Source: Microbispora sp. ZYX-F-249 (GTDB lineage: Bacteria > Actinomycetota > Actinomycetes > Streptosporangiales > Streptosporangiaceae). From it: DNA of 64,000 bases. This document shows, in pieces, positions 1 through 8,379 of this stretch (positions are counted from its first letter, which is position 1; each line of letters starts with the position of its first letter). Where the stretch lies: contig NZ_JBDJAW010000018.1 of assembly GCF_039649665.1 (NCBI RefSeq), positions 62,001 through 126,000 of the forward strand, written 5' to 3'. A model generated the notes under the pieces. The model worked only from the letters and a program-made list of their open reading frames with translations. It was not told the DNA's origin and searched no databases. The position numbers and the translations under genes were made by a program.

Positions 1-1594
1 CGACCCCACGCGGCTGACGGAGGAGGACGAGGCGGCGCTGGGCGCCTGGCTGGCCGACGAGAAGCGGCCGAAGGCCGTGCACGACGCCAAGGGGCCGCTG
101 CTCGCGCTGTGGGCACACGGCCTCGACCTGCGCGGCCTCACCTGCGACACGGCGCTCGCCGCCTACCTGGCGATGCCGGGCCAGCGGTCGTTCCCGCTGG
201 AGGACCTGGTCCTGCGCTACCTCCATCGCGAGCTGCGGGCGGAGTCCGCGCCCGGCGGGCAGACCTCCCTGTTCGAGGACGCCGACGAGGGCGCGGCCCG
301 GGACCTGGCCCTGCGGGCCCAGGCCGTGCGCGACCTGGCCGAGGCGCTGGAGGCGCATCTTTCCCAGCGCGGCGGCACCCGGCTGGTGACCGAGGTCGAG
401 CTGCCCCTCGTGCGGGTGCTGGCCGAGTTGGAACGGGACGGCATCGCCGCCGACCGGCAGTACTTCGCGGCGTTGGAGGCCGAGTTCGGCGCGGCCGTCA
501 AGCAGGCGGTCGAGGCCGCCCACCAGGCGGTGGGGGAGCAGTTCAACCTCGGCTCGCCCAAGCAGCTCCAGGAGATCCTGTTCGGCAAGCTCGGCCTGCC
601 CAAGACCAAGAAGATCAAGACGGGCTACACGACCGACGCCGACGCGCTCGCCTGGCTGGCCCAGCAGACCGACAACGAGCTGCCGGTGATCCTGCTGCGC
701 CACCGCGACCAGACGAAGCTGCGCACCACGGTCGAGGGCCTGATCAAGGAGATCGCCGACGACGGGCGGATCCACACCACGTTCAACCAGATCGTGGCGG
801 CCACCGGGCGGCTGTCGAGCGAGAAGCCCAACCTGCAGAACATCCCGATCCGCACGGTCGAGGGCCGGCGCATCCGCAAGGGCTTCGTGGTGGGGGAGGG
901 CTTCGACACGCTCCTGACGGCCGACTACAGCCAGATCGAGCTGCGGATCATGGCGCATCTGTCCCGGGACGAGTCGCTGATCGAGGCCTTCGAGTCGGGC
1001 CACGACTTCCACCAGGCCACCGCGTCCCGGGTCTTCGACCTGCCGCCCGAGCAGGTGGACGCCGACCTGCGCGCCCGGATCAAGGCCATGAACTACGGCC
1101 TCGCCTACGGCCTGTCCGACTTCGGCCTGTCGGGGCAGCTCAACATCCCCGTCGCGGAGGCCAGGGCGCTCAAGGAGGAATACTTCGAGGAGTTCGGCGG
1201 CGTCCGCGACTACCTGGAGTCGATCGTCGCCCAGGCCCGCAAGGACGGCTACACCGAGACGATCCTGGGCCGCCGCCGCTACCTGCCCGACCTGACCAGC
1301 GACAACCGGCAACGCCGGGAGATGGCCGAGCGGATGGCGCTCAACGCCCCCATCCAGGGCTCGGCCGCCGACATCATCAAGGTCGCGATGCTGAACGTGC
1401 AGAAGGCGATCGAGGGCATGCGCTCCCGCATGCTGCTCCAGGTCCACGACGAGCTGGTGTTCGAGGTCGCGCCGGGCGAGCTGGAGGAGCTGACCGAGGT
1501 CGTGCGCACGCAGATGTGCCGGGCCTACGACCTGAGCGTGCCGCTGGAGGTCAGCGTGGGCGTCGGGACCACCTGGGAGGACGCCGGCCACTGA
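1..1594 (+). CDS. polA: DNA polymerase I, 3' part (5' end outside window)
   Basis: Family A DNA polymerase for Okazaki fragment processing and repair synthesis. The reading frame is open from base 2, so the 5' nuclease domain lies upstream of the window. The first ~170 codons are a 3'-5' exonuclease-like domain without its catalytic acids: the region matching the E. coli KYD motif reads KGPLL, and the later YxxxD region reads RAQAVRD. Polymerase motifs are intact: A (TADYSQIELR, near 918-947), B (RIKAMNYGLAYG, near 1076-1111) and C (QVHDELVFE). The motif B residue at the E. coli Phe762 position is Tyr (codon 1094-1096), which in this family is linked to weak discrimination against dideoxynucleotides and is known in mycobacterial PolA. 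It ends with TGA at 1592. The short spacer to 1710 contains no gene. Confidence 0.97.
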   Translation, partial: DPTRLTEEDEAALGAWLADEKRPKAVHDAKGPLLALWAHGLDLRGLTCDTALAAYLAMPGQRSFPLEDLVLRYLHRELRAESAPGGQTSLFEDADEGAARDLALRAQAVRDLAEALEAHLSQRGGTRLVTEVELPLVRVLAELERDGIAADRQYFAALEAEFGAAVKQAVEAAHQAVGEQFNLGSPKQLQEILFGKLGLPKTKKIKTGYTTDADALAWLAQQTDNELPVILLRHRDQTKLRTTVEGLIKEIADDGRIHTTFNQIVAATGRLSSEKPNLQNIPIRTVEGRRIRKGFVVGEGFDTLLTADYSQIELRIMAHLSRDESLIEAFESGHDFHQATASRVFDLPPEQVDADLRARIKAMNYGLAYGLSDFGLSGQLNIPVAEARALKEEYFEEFGGVRDYLESIVAQARKDGYTETILGRRRYLPDLTSDNRQRREMAERMALNAPIQGSAADIIKVAMLNVQKAIEGMRSRMLLQVHDELVFEVAPGELEELTEVVRTQMCRAYDLSVPLEVSVGVGTTWEDAGH

Positions 1595-1709
1595 TCCGCG
1601 CCGCCGGCCGGCCCCTCCCGCGCCCCGGCGGGCCACCGCCTCGCGGGGCCCGCGACCGGGCGGGGCACGCCGGACCAGGGGTCAGAGGTCGGGGGGCAGG
1701 GGTCAGGGG

Positions 1710-2525
1710 TCAGGGATGGCCGGTGGAGCGGGCGGCCCGGAGGTCGGTCCCATGCACGGCCAGGCCCGCCTCCTCGACCTCCAGCAGGCACGCCTCGTGC
1801 CGCTCCGACTCGAAGGCCGCCCGCCCGCCACGCAGGCCGAACAGGCGCTTGGTCAGCGCGATGTACAGCACGGCCGCGATGTTGATCAGGAGGACCGTGA
1901 TCCGGAACGGGCTCACCTTCTCGGCGATCTCGTAGATCTCCACGGGGATGAACACCGAGGTGACGACCACCGAGAAGTACTCGCCCCACCGCTTCAGCAG
2001 CCACAGGCCGATGCCCTCGGTCAGCAGCAGGGCCGAGAGGGCGAGCAGGGCGAGGAAGATCCAGGTGAGGGTCGTCGTCCGCGCGCCCAGCGCGGTGCGC
2101 AGTGTGTGCACCACACCCGACTGGTCGAGGTTCCACCCGAGCTTGTGCGCCAGCGGCCTGACCAGCGGGAGGTCCTGGTCGAAGGCCCGCCGTACGGCGT
2201 CGTGGTGGGCGCGGAACCGCCACACGCCGTACGCTCCGGCGAGGACGAGCACGGCCTTGGCCCAGCGGAAGACGGCGATCAGCCGTAGCACGGCGGCGTC
2301 CCGCAGCGCCCGGCCCCGCAGGACGACGGGCGCGTCGCCGGCCGGTCCGGCCGCCCGTGGCGGGCCGAGCGTGAAGTCGCCGCAGCGCAGGCAGCGCCAC
2401 GCCTCGCCCAGCGCGGTCTCGGCGCGCAGGCGGGTGCGCAGCGCCTCCTCGTCCGGGGCGTAGGTGACGTGCCCGTGCCGTCCGCAGGCACGCAGGCTCC
2501 AGTCCACAGGAAAATTGCAACACAT
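1710..2525 (-). CDS. DUF2127 family integral membrane protein
   Basis: Predicted membrane protein of about 271 residues of the DUF2127 type; its function is unknown. A short cytosolic N-terminus contains the family-like ACGRHGHVTYAPDE segment and a WRCLRCG pair of cysteines. It is followed by several hydrophobic helices (VFRWAKAVLVLAGAYGVW; TTLTWIFLALLALSALLL; FSVVVTSVFIPVEIYEI; ITVLLINIAAVLYIAL) and a charged tail. The ATG at 2525 gives MCCNFPVDWS; a GTG at 2507 (VDWSLRACG) fits homologues equally well, and neither has a good ribosome site. The gene is divergent from the deacetylase at 2564, with only 38 bp between starts, so the two share a promoter region. Confidence 0.75.
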   Translation of the reverse strand: MCCNFPVDWSLRACGRHGHVTYAPDEEALRTRLRAETALGEAWRCLRCGDFTLGPPRAAGPAGDAPVVLRGRALRDAAVLRLIAVFRWAKAVLVLAGAYGVWRFRAHHDAVRRAFDQDLPLVRPLAHKLGWNLDQSGVVHTLRTALGARTTTLTWIFLALLALSALLLTEGIGLWLLKRWGEYFSVVVTSVFIPVEIYEIAEKVSPFRITVLLINIAAVLYIALTKRLFGLRGGRAAFESERHEACLLEVEEAGLAVHGTDLRAARSTGHP

Positions 2526-2563
2526 ACGAATGCGGACACGCCGGGCAGTAAGGTCAAATAACT

Positions 2564-3628
2564 GTGCGCAATCTTGCCCGGATGACCGCAATCGCCAATG
2601 TCGTCGTTGTCGTGATCGGACTTGTCGCGCTTGTGCTGCTGCCCCGCTCCTCGGGCGAGGAGCGGGCACAGGCGCCGGCGCACCCGCGAACACCGTCGCC
2701 CACGCCCAGCGCGGCCCCGCCACGGGCGACCGCCGAGTCGGCCAGGAAGGTCAAGGCGAACGAGGCCGGCCTGGTGCCCGTGATCATGTATCACCGCATC
2801 CTGCCCAAGCGGAGGGCGTCCATCGACCGGACTCCCGATCAGCTGCGCAGGGAACTGGAGCGCCTGGCCAAGAGCGGCTACGTGCCGATCACCGCGGCCG
2901 AACTGGTCGCCAGGAAGATCGACATCCCGGCGGGGTCCCATCCCGTCGTCCTGACCTTCGACGACGGCCATCCCAGCCACTTCGCCGTGGACCAGAACGG
3001 CATGCCGAAGAACGACACCGCCGTCGGCATCATCTACGAGATCGCGGCGAAGTACCCGAACTTCCGGCCCACGGCCACCTTCTGGGTCAACCGCGATCCG
3101 TTCGGCCTGCGCGACCGCGCGCGGCAGCGGCAGGCGGTGAAGTGGCTGCTCGACCATGGTTTCGAGGTGGCCAACCACACCTATGCCCATCCCGATCTCC
3201 GCCGGCTCTCCAACAGCAGGGTCAGCGAGCAGATCGTCCGGCAGGAGCGGCTGCTGAAGAAGATCGGCGTGCCGGACTCGACGACCATGGCGCTGCCGTA
3301 CGGCTCGCGGCCGAGGAAGCTGAGCAGGGCGCACGACGGGAAGTGGGACGGGAGCGAGTACCACTTCGACGGCGTCTTCCTCGCCGGGGCGCAGCCGACG
3401 GTTTCGCCCTACGCGAAAAGTTTCCCGCGTTTCGCGATCCCGAGGATCCAGTCCAACGGGAAACAAGGGGACTGCCGGCGCTGGTGCACGACCTACTGGC
3501 TCGACTGGCTCGACAAACATCCACGGGAGCGTTATACGTCGGACGGCGATCCCGCCCGAGTGTCGGTGCCGCGCAAACTCCGGGCAATGATCTCGCCGGG
3601 CCGGGCGAAGTCGGTGATCGCTTACTAG
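2564..3628 (+). CDS. Polysaccharide deacetylase (NodB homology, CE4), membrane-anchored or secreted
   Basis: Probable metal-dependent de-N-acetylase of a cell-wall or other amino-sugar polymer, acting outside the membrane. The 354-residue product starts with an uncleaved signal or one TM helix (IANVVVVVIGLVALVLL), then a low-complexity Pro/Ala stretch, then the NodB domain from about residue 65. The first motif LTFDDG places the catalytic and metal-binding Asp pair at residues 133-134. The second motif H205-TYA-H209 supplies the metal-binding histidines. GTG 2564 is the first start in frame; ATG 2582 (MTAIANVV) is an alternative that also keeps the TM helix. The substrate cannot be told from sequence. 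Confidence 0.85.
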   Translation: MRNLARMTAIANVVVVVIGLVALVLLPRSSGEERAQAPAHPRTPSPTPSAAPPRATAESARKVKANEAGLVPVIMYHRILPKRRASIDRTPDQLRRELERLAKSGYVPITAAELVARKIDIPAGSHPVVLTFDDGHPSHFAVDQNGMPKNDTAVGIIYEIAAKYPNFRPTATFWVNRDPFGLRDRARQRQAVKWLLDHGFEVANHTYAHPDLRRLSNSRVSEQIVRQERLLKKIGVPDSTTMALPYGSRPRKLSRAHDGKWDGSEYHFDGVFLAGAQPTVSPYAKSFPRFAIPRIQSNGKQGDCRRWCTTYWLDWLDKHPRERYTSDGDPARVSVPRKLRAMISPGRAKSVIAY

Positions 3629-3650
3629 AGGCCCGTCTGGTTGCCTCGGA

Positions 3651-3679
3651 TTGACCCGGCTCGCTCCGTCTCATATGCT
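3651..3679 (+). promoter_or_regulatory. rpsA promoter, housekeeping-sigma type
   Basis: TTGACC at 3651-3656, a 17-bp spacer, and TATGCT at 3674-3679 form an almost ideal -35/-10 pair for the principal sigma factor. Transcription from about 3686 would give an rpsA leader of about 150 nt. That leader contains a small hairpin (CTGGT/ACCAG, 3738-3751) and a GGAG at 3820 placed 11 nt before the start codon. Confidence 0.7.
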
Positions 3680-3834
3680 GATCGCTGCGTTGTGGGCTCG
3701 CGCGCGTCACGGACGGAGAGGGCTCGCGCTCGGTCATCTGGTGGTTACCAGGAACAGCATCATCCGGTGAACGAAAAACGGCCCGCCGCGCTCCTGTCAC
3801 AACGACATCTGTCCGGTTCGGAGCAATTCCACAC

Positions 3835-5298
3835 ATGACGAGCAGCACTGAGGCCACCTCGAGCACCCCGCAGGTAGCGGTCAACGACATCGGTTCCGAG
3901 GAGGCCTTCCTCGCCGCGATCGACGAGACCATCAAGTACTTCAACGACGGCGACATCGTTGAAGGCACCGTTGTCAAGGTCGATCGAGACGAGGTCTTGC
4001 TCGACATTGGCTACAAGACCGAGGGCGTCATCCCGTCGCGCGAGCTCTCGATCAAGCACGATGTCGACCCGGCCGAGGTCGTCGAGGTCGGAGAGCACGT
4101 CGAGGCCCTGGTTCTCCAGAAGGAGGACAAGGAAGGCCGCCTCATCCTGTCCAAGAAGCGCGCCCAGTACGAGCGCGCCTGGGGCACGATCGAGAAGATC
4201 AAGGACGAGGACGGCATCGTCACGGGTACCGTCATCGAGGTCGTCAAGGGCGGCCTGATCCTCGACATCGGCCTGCGCGGCTTCCTCCCCGCCTCCCTGG
4301 TGGAGATGCGCCGCGTCCGCGACCTGCAGCCGTACGTCGGCCGCGAGCTCGAGGCCAAGATCATAGAGCTGGACAAGAACCGCAACAACGTGGTCCTGTC
4401 CCGCCGCGCCTGGCTGGAGCAGACCCAGTCCGAGGTTCGCCAGACGTTCCTCAACACCCTGCAGAAGGGCCAGGTCCGCAAGGGCGTCGTGTCCTCGATC
4501 GTCAACTTCGGTGCGTTCGTGGACCTCGGCGGCGTCGACGGCCTGGTGCACGTGTCCGAGCTGTCCTGGAAGCACATCGACCACCCGTCCGAGGTCGTCG
4601 AGGTGGGCCAGGAGGTCACCGTCGAGGTTCTCGACGTCGACATGGAGCGCGAGCGGGTCTCGCTGTCGCTCAAGGCGACGCAGGAGGACCCCTGGCAGCA
4701 GTTCGCCCGGACCCACCAGATCGGCCAGGTCGTGCCGGGCCGCGTCACCAAGCTGGTGCCGTTCGGCGCGTTCGTCCGGGTCGAGGAGGGCATCGAGGGC
4801 CTGGTCCACATCTCCGAGCTGGCCGAGCGCCACGTGGAGATTCCGGAGCAGGTCGTGCAGGTCGGCGACGAGATCTTCGTGAAGATCATCGACATCGACC
4901 TGGACCGCCGCCGCATCTCGCTGTCCCTCAAGCAGGCCAACGAGGGCGTCGGCGCCGAGGTCGAGTTCGACCCGACGCTGTACGGCATGTCGGCGACCTA
5001 CGACGACCAGGGCAACTACATCTACCCCGAGGGCTTCGACCCGGAGACCGGCGAGTGGCTCGAGGGCTTCGACAAGCAGCGCGAGGAGTGGGAGCGGCAG
5101 TACGCCGAGGCCCAGGCCCGCTTCGAGGCGCACCGCTCGCAGATCGAGAAGGCCCGCCAGGAGGAGGCGGCGGCCAGCGAGGCCGCTCCGTCGTCCTACA
5201 GCGGCGAGACCGCCTCGCAGACGAGCGGTGGTGGCGCCCTGGCCTCCGACGAGGCCCTCGCCGCCCTGCGCGAGAAGCTGGCCGGCGGCCAGAGCTGA
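3835..5298 (+). CDS. rpsA: 30S ribosomal protein S1
   Basis: RNA-binding ribosomal protein that delivers mRNA to the 30S subunit. The 487-residue product has the four-S1-domain actinobacterial layout: S1 repeats at roughly residues 35-105, 120-190, 205-275 and 292-360, each recognisable by its GxVxxVxxxGxxVDxG pattern (for example GVVSSIVNFGAFVDLGGVDG in repeat 3). After them come a region rich in Tyr, Glu and Gly (YGMSATYDDQGNYIYPEG) and a charged coiled tail that is typically not conserved. ATG 3835 gives the usual short acidic leader. The gene is monocistronic: it has its own promoter at 3651 and terminator at 5347. Confidence 0.97.
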   Translation: MTSSTEATSSTPQVAVNDIGSEEAFLAAIDETIKYFNDGDIVEGTVVKVDRDEVLLDIGYKTEGVIPSRELSIKHDVDPAEVVEVGEHVEALVLQKEDKEGRLILSKKRAQYERAWGTIEKIKDEDGIVTGTVIEVVKGGLILDIGLRGFLPASLVEMRRVRDLQPYVGRELEAKIIELDKNRNNVVLSRRAWLEQTQSEVRQTFLNTLQKGQVRKGVVSSIVNFGAFVDLGGVDGLVHVSELSWKHIDHPSEVVEVGQEVTVEVLDVDMERERVSLSLKATQEDPWQQFARTHQIGQVVPGRVTKLVPFGAFVRVEEGIEGLVHISELAERHVEIPEQVVQVGDEIFVKIIDIDLDRRRISLSLKQANEGVGAEVEFDPTLYGMSATYDDQGNYIYPEGFDPETGEWLEGFDKQREEWERQYAEAQARFEAHRSQIEKARQEEAAASEAAPSSYSGETASQTSGGGALASDEALAALREKLAGGQS

Positions 5299-5346
5299 TC
5301 CCGGTCTCCTGACCGGAGGTCGTGCTCCAGCCTGCACAGCATGACG

Positions 5347-5372
5347 AAAGGCCCCGCTCCGGCGGGGCCTTT
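5347..5372 (+). terminator. Intrinsic terminator after rpsA
   Basis: A perfect 10-bp stem (AAAGGCCCCG / CGGGGCCTTT) with a 6-nt loop lies 48 bp after the rpsA stop and is followed by CCGCTTTT. The A-tract/T-tract ends also make it a possible bidirectional terminator. Confidence 0.85.
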
Positions 5373-5426
5373 CCGCTTTTCCGGCAACGCCAGCCCTTCG
5401 GTGCGGCCGGACGGCATGATGAACCC

Positions 5427-6425
5427 ATGATCGAGAGCATGGATCCGCCGGGGGACGAGGCGGCGTTCGAACTGCTGGTCCAGCGGCACCGCAGGGAGAT
5501 CTACGCCCACTGCTACCGGATGCTCGGCTCGGTCCAGGACGCCGAGGACGCGGTCCAGGAGTCGCTGCTCGCGGCCTGGCGGGGCCTGGCCGGGTTCGAG
5601 GGCCGTAGCGCACTGCGCACCTGGCTCTTCCGGATCGCCACCAACGTCTGCCTGCGGCTGTCCTCGCGCCGTCCCCGCCGGATGCTGTCGTCCGATCACG
5701 GCCCGGCCCGCTCCGGCACCCGCGATCTCGGGGAGCCGGTGACCGGACCGGTCTGGATCGAGCCGTGGCCCGACGACCCGCCCGCGGACGACGAGCCCGA
5801 CCCGGCGGCGGCCTACCTGCGGCGGGAGAGCGTCGAGCTCGCCTTCGTCGCCGCGCTGCAACACCTGCCGGGCACCCAGCGCGCGGTGCTGATCCTGCGC
5901 GAGGTGCTCGATTTCAGCGCGGCGGAGGTCGCCGAGATCCTCGGCACCACGCCCGCGTCGGTGAACAGCGCGTCGCAGCGCGCCCGGGCGGTCGTGCGGC
6001 GGCGGATGCCGGAGCGCTCCCAGCAGGCCGAGCTGGCCGCGGTGGGCCCGGGCGGACGCCGTGCGCTGGTCGACGCGTTCATGACGGCGTGGGAACGGGC
6101 CGACGTCCCGGCGCTGCTCGACCTGCTGTCCGAGGACGCCCGGTTCACCATGCCGCCGCTGCCCGCGTGGTTCGACGGCCGCGAGGACGTCGGCCGGTTC
6201 CTGGCCGAGCGGGTGTTCGCCACGCCCTGGCGGCTGGTGCCGATCGCGGCCAACGGGCAGCCCGCGTTCGCCTGCTACCAGCACGACGGGGAGCGGTTCC
6301 GCCTGGGCGCGGTCAACGTGCTGCACCTGCGGAACGGCCGCATCTCGTGGATCGCCGGCTTCGTGGATCCCCAGGTGACCCGGCGTTTCGACGTGCCCGG
6401 GGAAATTCTCCCGCCGGAGCGATGA
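5427..6425 (+). CDS. ECF sigma factor with C-terminal SnoaL-like domain
   Basis: Extracytoplasmic-function sigma-70 factor of 332 residues. Sigma region 2 is in AAFELLVQRHRREIYAHCYR and the DAEDAVQESLLAAWRG segment; a WIEPWPDD linker follows; region 4 is AVLILREVLDFSAAEVAEIL with its helix-turn-helix. The last ~120 residues (from ALVDAFMTAWERADVPALLD) form a SnoaL/NTF2-like domain ending in a GFVDPQV segment. This resembles the TIGR02960-type sigma factors, in which the extra domain is thought to replace an anti-sigma factor; that role here is inference. ATG 5427 was chosen because upstream in-frame codons lie in the rpsA terminator. The DHFR-like gene 68 bp downstream is a likely co-transcribed partner. 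Confidence 0.88.
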   Translation: MIESMDPPGDEAAFELLVQRHRREIYAHCYRMLGSVQDAEDAVQESLLAAWRGLAGFEGRSALRTWLFRIATNVCLRLSSRRPRRMLSSDHGPARSGTRDLGEPVTGPVWIEPWPDDPPADDEPDPAAAYLRRESVELAFVAALQHLPGTQRAVLILREVLDFSAAEVAEILGTTPASVNSASQRARAVVRRRMPERSQQAELAAVGPGGRRALVDAFMTAWERADVPALLDLLSEDARFTMPPLPAWFDGREDVGRFLAERVFATPWRLVPIAANGQPAFACYQHDGERFRLGAVNVLHLRNGRISWIAGFVDPQVTRRFDVPGEILPPER

Positions 6426-6492
6426 ATCCGGCGCCGCCGATGTCTCTGATCGGGTGACGGTTCTCCATCACCGATCCGGAAGGACACCTGCC

Positions 6493-7116
6493 ATGCGCAA
6501 GCTGATCGTCTCCGTCGTCATGTCGCTCGACGGGTACGTCGAGGGGCCGGGCCGCGACGTCATGGCCCTGCCGATGGACGACTTCTTCGACGAGCACAAC
6601 CTCGAGCGGCAGCGGGAGGCCGACACGCTGCTGCTCGGCGCCACGACGTACCTGGGCCTCAAGGCGTACTGGCCGGCCGTGGCGGACGACCCGGCGCTGT
6701 CCCCGGCGGTGGTGAACAACCCCGCGGTGGCGGACCTGCACCGGGAGATCGGCCGGCGCAACAACGAGCTGCGGAAGGTCGTCGTGTCCGATTCCCTGAC
6801 CGAGGAGGACACGGCGCCCTGGACCGGCACCACGACCATCGTGCGGCGGGCCGGCGCGCACAAGGTCGTCGCGGAGCTGAAGGAGCGGCCGGGCGGGGAC
6901 ATCCTGATGTTCGGGAGCCGCACGCTCTGGAACGACCTGCTGGCCGCCGGGCTCGTCGACGAGCTCCACCTCATGGTCGGCGCCGCCGTCCTCGGCGGGG
7001 GCACCCCGGCCTTCGGCGCCGGGCCGGTCCCGCCGCTGCGGCTCCTGGAGACCCGTCGCCGGGAGGGCTCGCAGAACGTGATCCTGCGGTACGCCGTGGC
7101 CGGCCGCGGCGAGTGA
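6493..7116 (+). CDS. Dihydrofolate reductase-like / RibD C-terminal family reductase
   Basis: NADPH-dependent reductase of the RibD_C/DHFR fold, 207 residues. The N-terminus (MRKLIVSVVMSLDGYVEGPG) and the GGDILMFGSRTLWNDLLAAG segment with LVDELHLMVGAAVLGGG are the family hallmarks for cofactor binding and the last strands of the fold. Proteins of this type are often stand-alone and of unknown substrate; true folate or riboflavin function should not be assumed. ATG 6493 has GGAAGGA 8-13 nt upstream. It follows the sigma factor gene on the same strand, a pairing that suggests sigma-dependent expression. Confidence 0.82.
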   Translation: MRKLIVSVVMSLDGYVEGPGRDVMALPMDDFFDEHNLERQREADTLLLGATTYLGLKAYWPAVADDPALSPAVVNNPAVADLHREIGRRNNELRKVVVSDSLTEEDTAPWTGTTTIVRRAGAHKVVAELKERPGGDILMFGSRTLWNDLLAAGLVDELHLMVGAAVLGGGTPAFGAGPVPPLRLLETRRREGSQNVILRYAVAGRGE

Positions 7117-7156
7117 GGTCCGGAAGGCTCGCGCCTGACGGAGGCGGCCGTGCCGG

Positions 7157-7162
7157 TAGGGT
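7157..7162 (+). promoter_or_regulatory. -10 box of a leaderless transcript (GNAT gene)
   Basis: TAGGGT ends 7 nt before the GTG at 7170, the spacing expected when the mRNA begins at the start codon. No Shine-Dalgarno sequence is present. Confidence 0.45.
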
Positions 7163-7169
7163 GGCCCCC

Positions 7170-7640
7170 GTGGTGGAGATCACGCGGGCCCTGCCCGAGG
7201 ACGCCGGGGAGATCCTGACCCTCCAGCGGGCCGCCTACGTGACCGAGGCGCAGCTCTACGGCGATCCGTTCATCGGGCCGCTGGTGGAGTCGCTCGACCA
7301 GGTGCGTACGGTGATCGGGACGGCGGTCGTGCTCAAGGCGACGGACGGCGGCCGGGTGGTCGGCGCCGTCCGGGGCCAGGTGTCGGGCTCGACGTGCCTG
7401 GTGGGCCGCCTCGTGGTCGCGCCGGACCGGCAGGGGCAGGGGATCGGCACCGCGCTGCTGGCCGCGATGCACGAGGCCGTGCCGGAGGCGGCGGCGTTCG
7501 ACCTGTTCACCGGGCACCTGTCGGAGGGGAACCTCCGGCTCTACCGTCGCCTCGGCTACCGGGAGACGCAGCGGGAGCGGGTGCAGGACCACCTGACGCT
7601 GGTCCACCTGCGACGCAGCGCCGAGACGAGCACGTCCTGA
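7170..7640 (+). CDS. GNAT family N-acetyltransferase
   Basis: Acetyl-CoA-dependent N-acyltransferase of about 156 residues. The acetyl-CoA pyrophosphate loop is visible as VAPDRQGQGIGTALL (Q/RxxGxG/A type), preceded by the LVGRLVV strand and followed by GNLRLYRRLGYRE, the typical motif B end. The N-terminal EITRALPEDAGEILTLQRAA fits the first strand and helix. The acceptor substrate is not deducible. GTG 7170 was chosen over GTG 7173 because a TAGGGT -10 box lies at leaderless distance. Confidence 0.85.
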   Translation: MVEITRALPEDAGEILTLQRAAYVTEAQLYGDPFIGPLVESLDQVRTVIGTAVVLKATDGGRVVGAVRGQVSGSTCLVGRLVVAPDRQGQGIGTALLAAMHEAVPEAAAFDLFTGHLSEGNLRLYRRLGYRETQRERVQDHLTLVHLRRSAETSTS

Positions 7641-7722
7641 GTCGTCCTGCGGCCGGGCGGCTCCGGGGCGCGACGGTGCGCCACGCGGGACGCTCCACCG
7701 TTCGGCGCCGGCTCGGACAGGC

Positions 7723-8379
7723 TCAGGCGAGCCGATACCCCACGCCGGGTTTCGTCGTGATGACCGGTGGTTCGCCGAGCTTGCGGCGCAACCGGCCGAT
7801 CGTCACCGTCACCGTGTTGGTGAACGGGTCCGCGTTCTCGTCCCAGACCTGCTCCAGCAGCGCCTCCGCGCTCAGGAAGCCGGGGCTCGCCCGCATCAGC
7901 GCCCGCAGCAGGGCGAACTCCTTCACGGACAGGTCGAGCCGCCGGCCGTCGCGCACGACGGTCCGGCGTACCGGGTCCAGTTCGATCCCGGCCGCGCGCA
8001 GCGTCCGGGGGCGCGCGTGCGGCTGACGACGGGCCAGCGCCTGGACCCGCAGGATCAGCTCCGGGAAGTGGAACGGCTTGGTGAGGTAGTCGTCCGCTCC
8101 GAGGGTCAGACCGGTGACGCGGTCACCGGGTGTCCCGGCGGCCGTCAGCATCAGCACCATCGGGCGGTCCGGCCGCTCGGTGATCATCTGGCACAGCGTG
8201 TCGCCGTGCAGGCCGGGCAGATCCCGGTCCAGGATCACCACGTCGTACGCCGTGAGGTCGAGCTTGGCGGCGGCGGACAGCCCGTCGTGACTGACGTCGA
8301 CGGCCATCGCCTGATCGCGCAGGCCCTCGGCGACGACCTCGGCGAGTGGCCGTGCGTCTTCGACGACCAGGATCCTCAT
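7723..8379 (-). CDS. OmpR/PhoB-family response regulator
   Basis: Two-component response regulator, 218 residues. The receiver domain (residues 1-115) has the acidic pocket (VVED), the phospho-acceptor Asp in VVILDRDLPG, the switch Thr in MLTAAG and Lys in LTKPFHF. A winged-helix DNA-binding domain follows (from RTLRAAGIELDPVRRT) with recognition segment NTVTVTIGRLRRKLG. It overlaps the downstream sensor kinase gene by 4 bp (ATGA at 8376-8379), so the pair is translationally coupled. Likely targets include neighbouring membrane genes such as the permease at 9619, but no operator repeat was identified. Confidence 0.93.
   Translation of the reverse strand: MRILVVEDARPLAEVVAEGLRDQAMAVDVSHDGLSAAAKLDLTAYDVVILDRDLPGLHGDTLCQMITERPDRPMVLMLTAAGTPGDRVTGLTLGADDYLTKPFHFPELILRVQALARRQPHARPRTLRAAGIELDPVRRTVVRDGRRLDLSVKEFALLRALMRASPGFLSAEALLEQVWDENADPFTNTVTVTIGRLRRKLGEPPVITTKPGVGYRLA

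Noticed and set aside
3760..5613. Minus-strand frame opposite rpsA
   Set aside because: Leu/Asp/Val-rich antisense shadow of the S1 repeats with no independent evidence.
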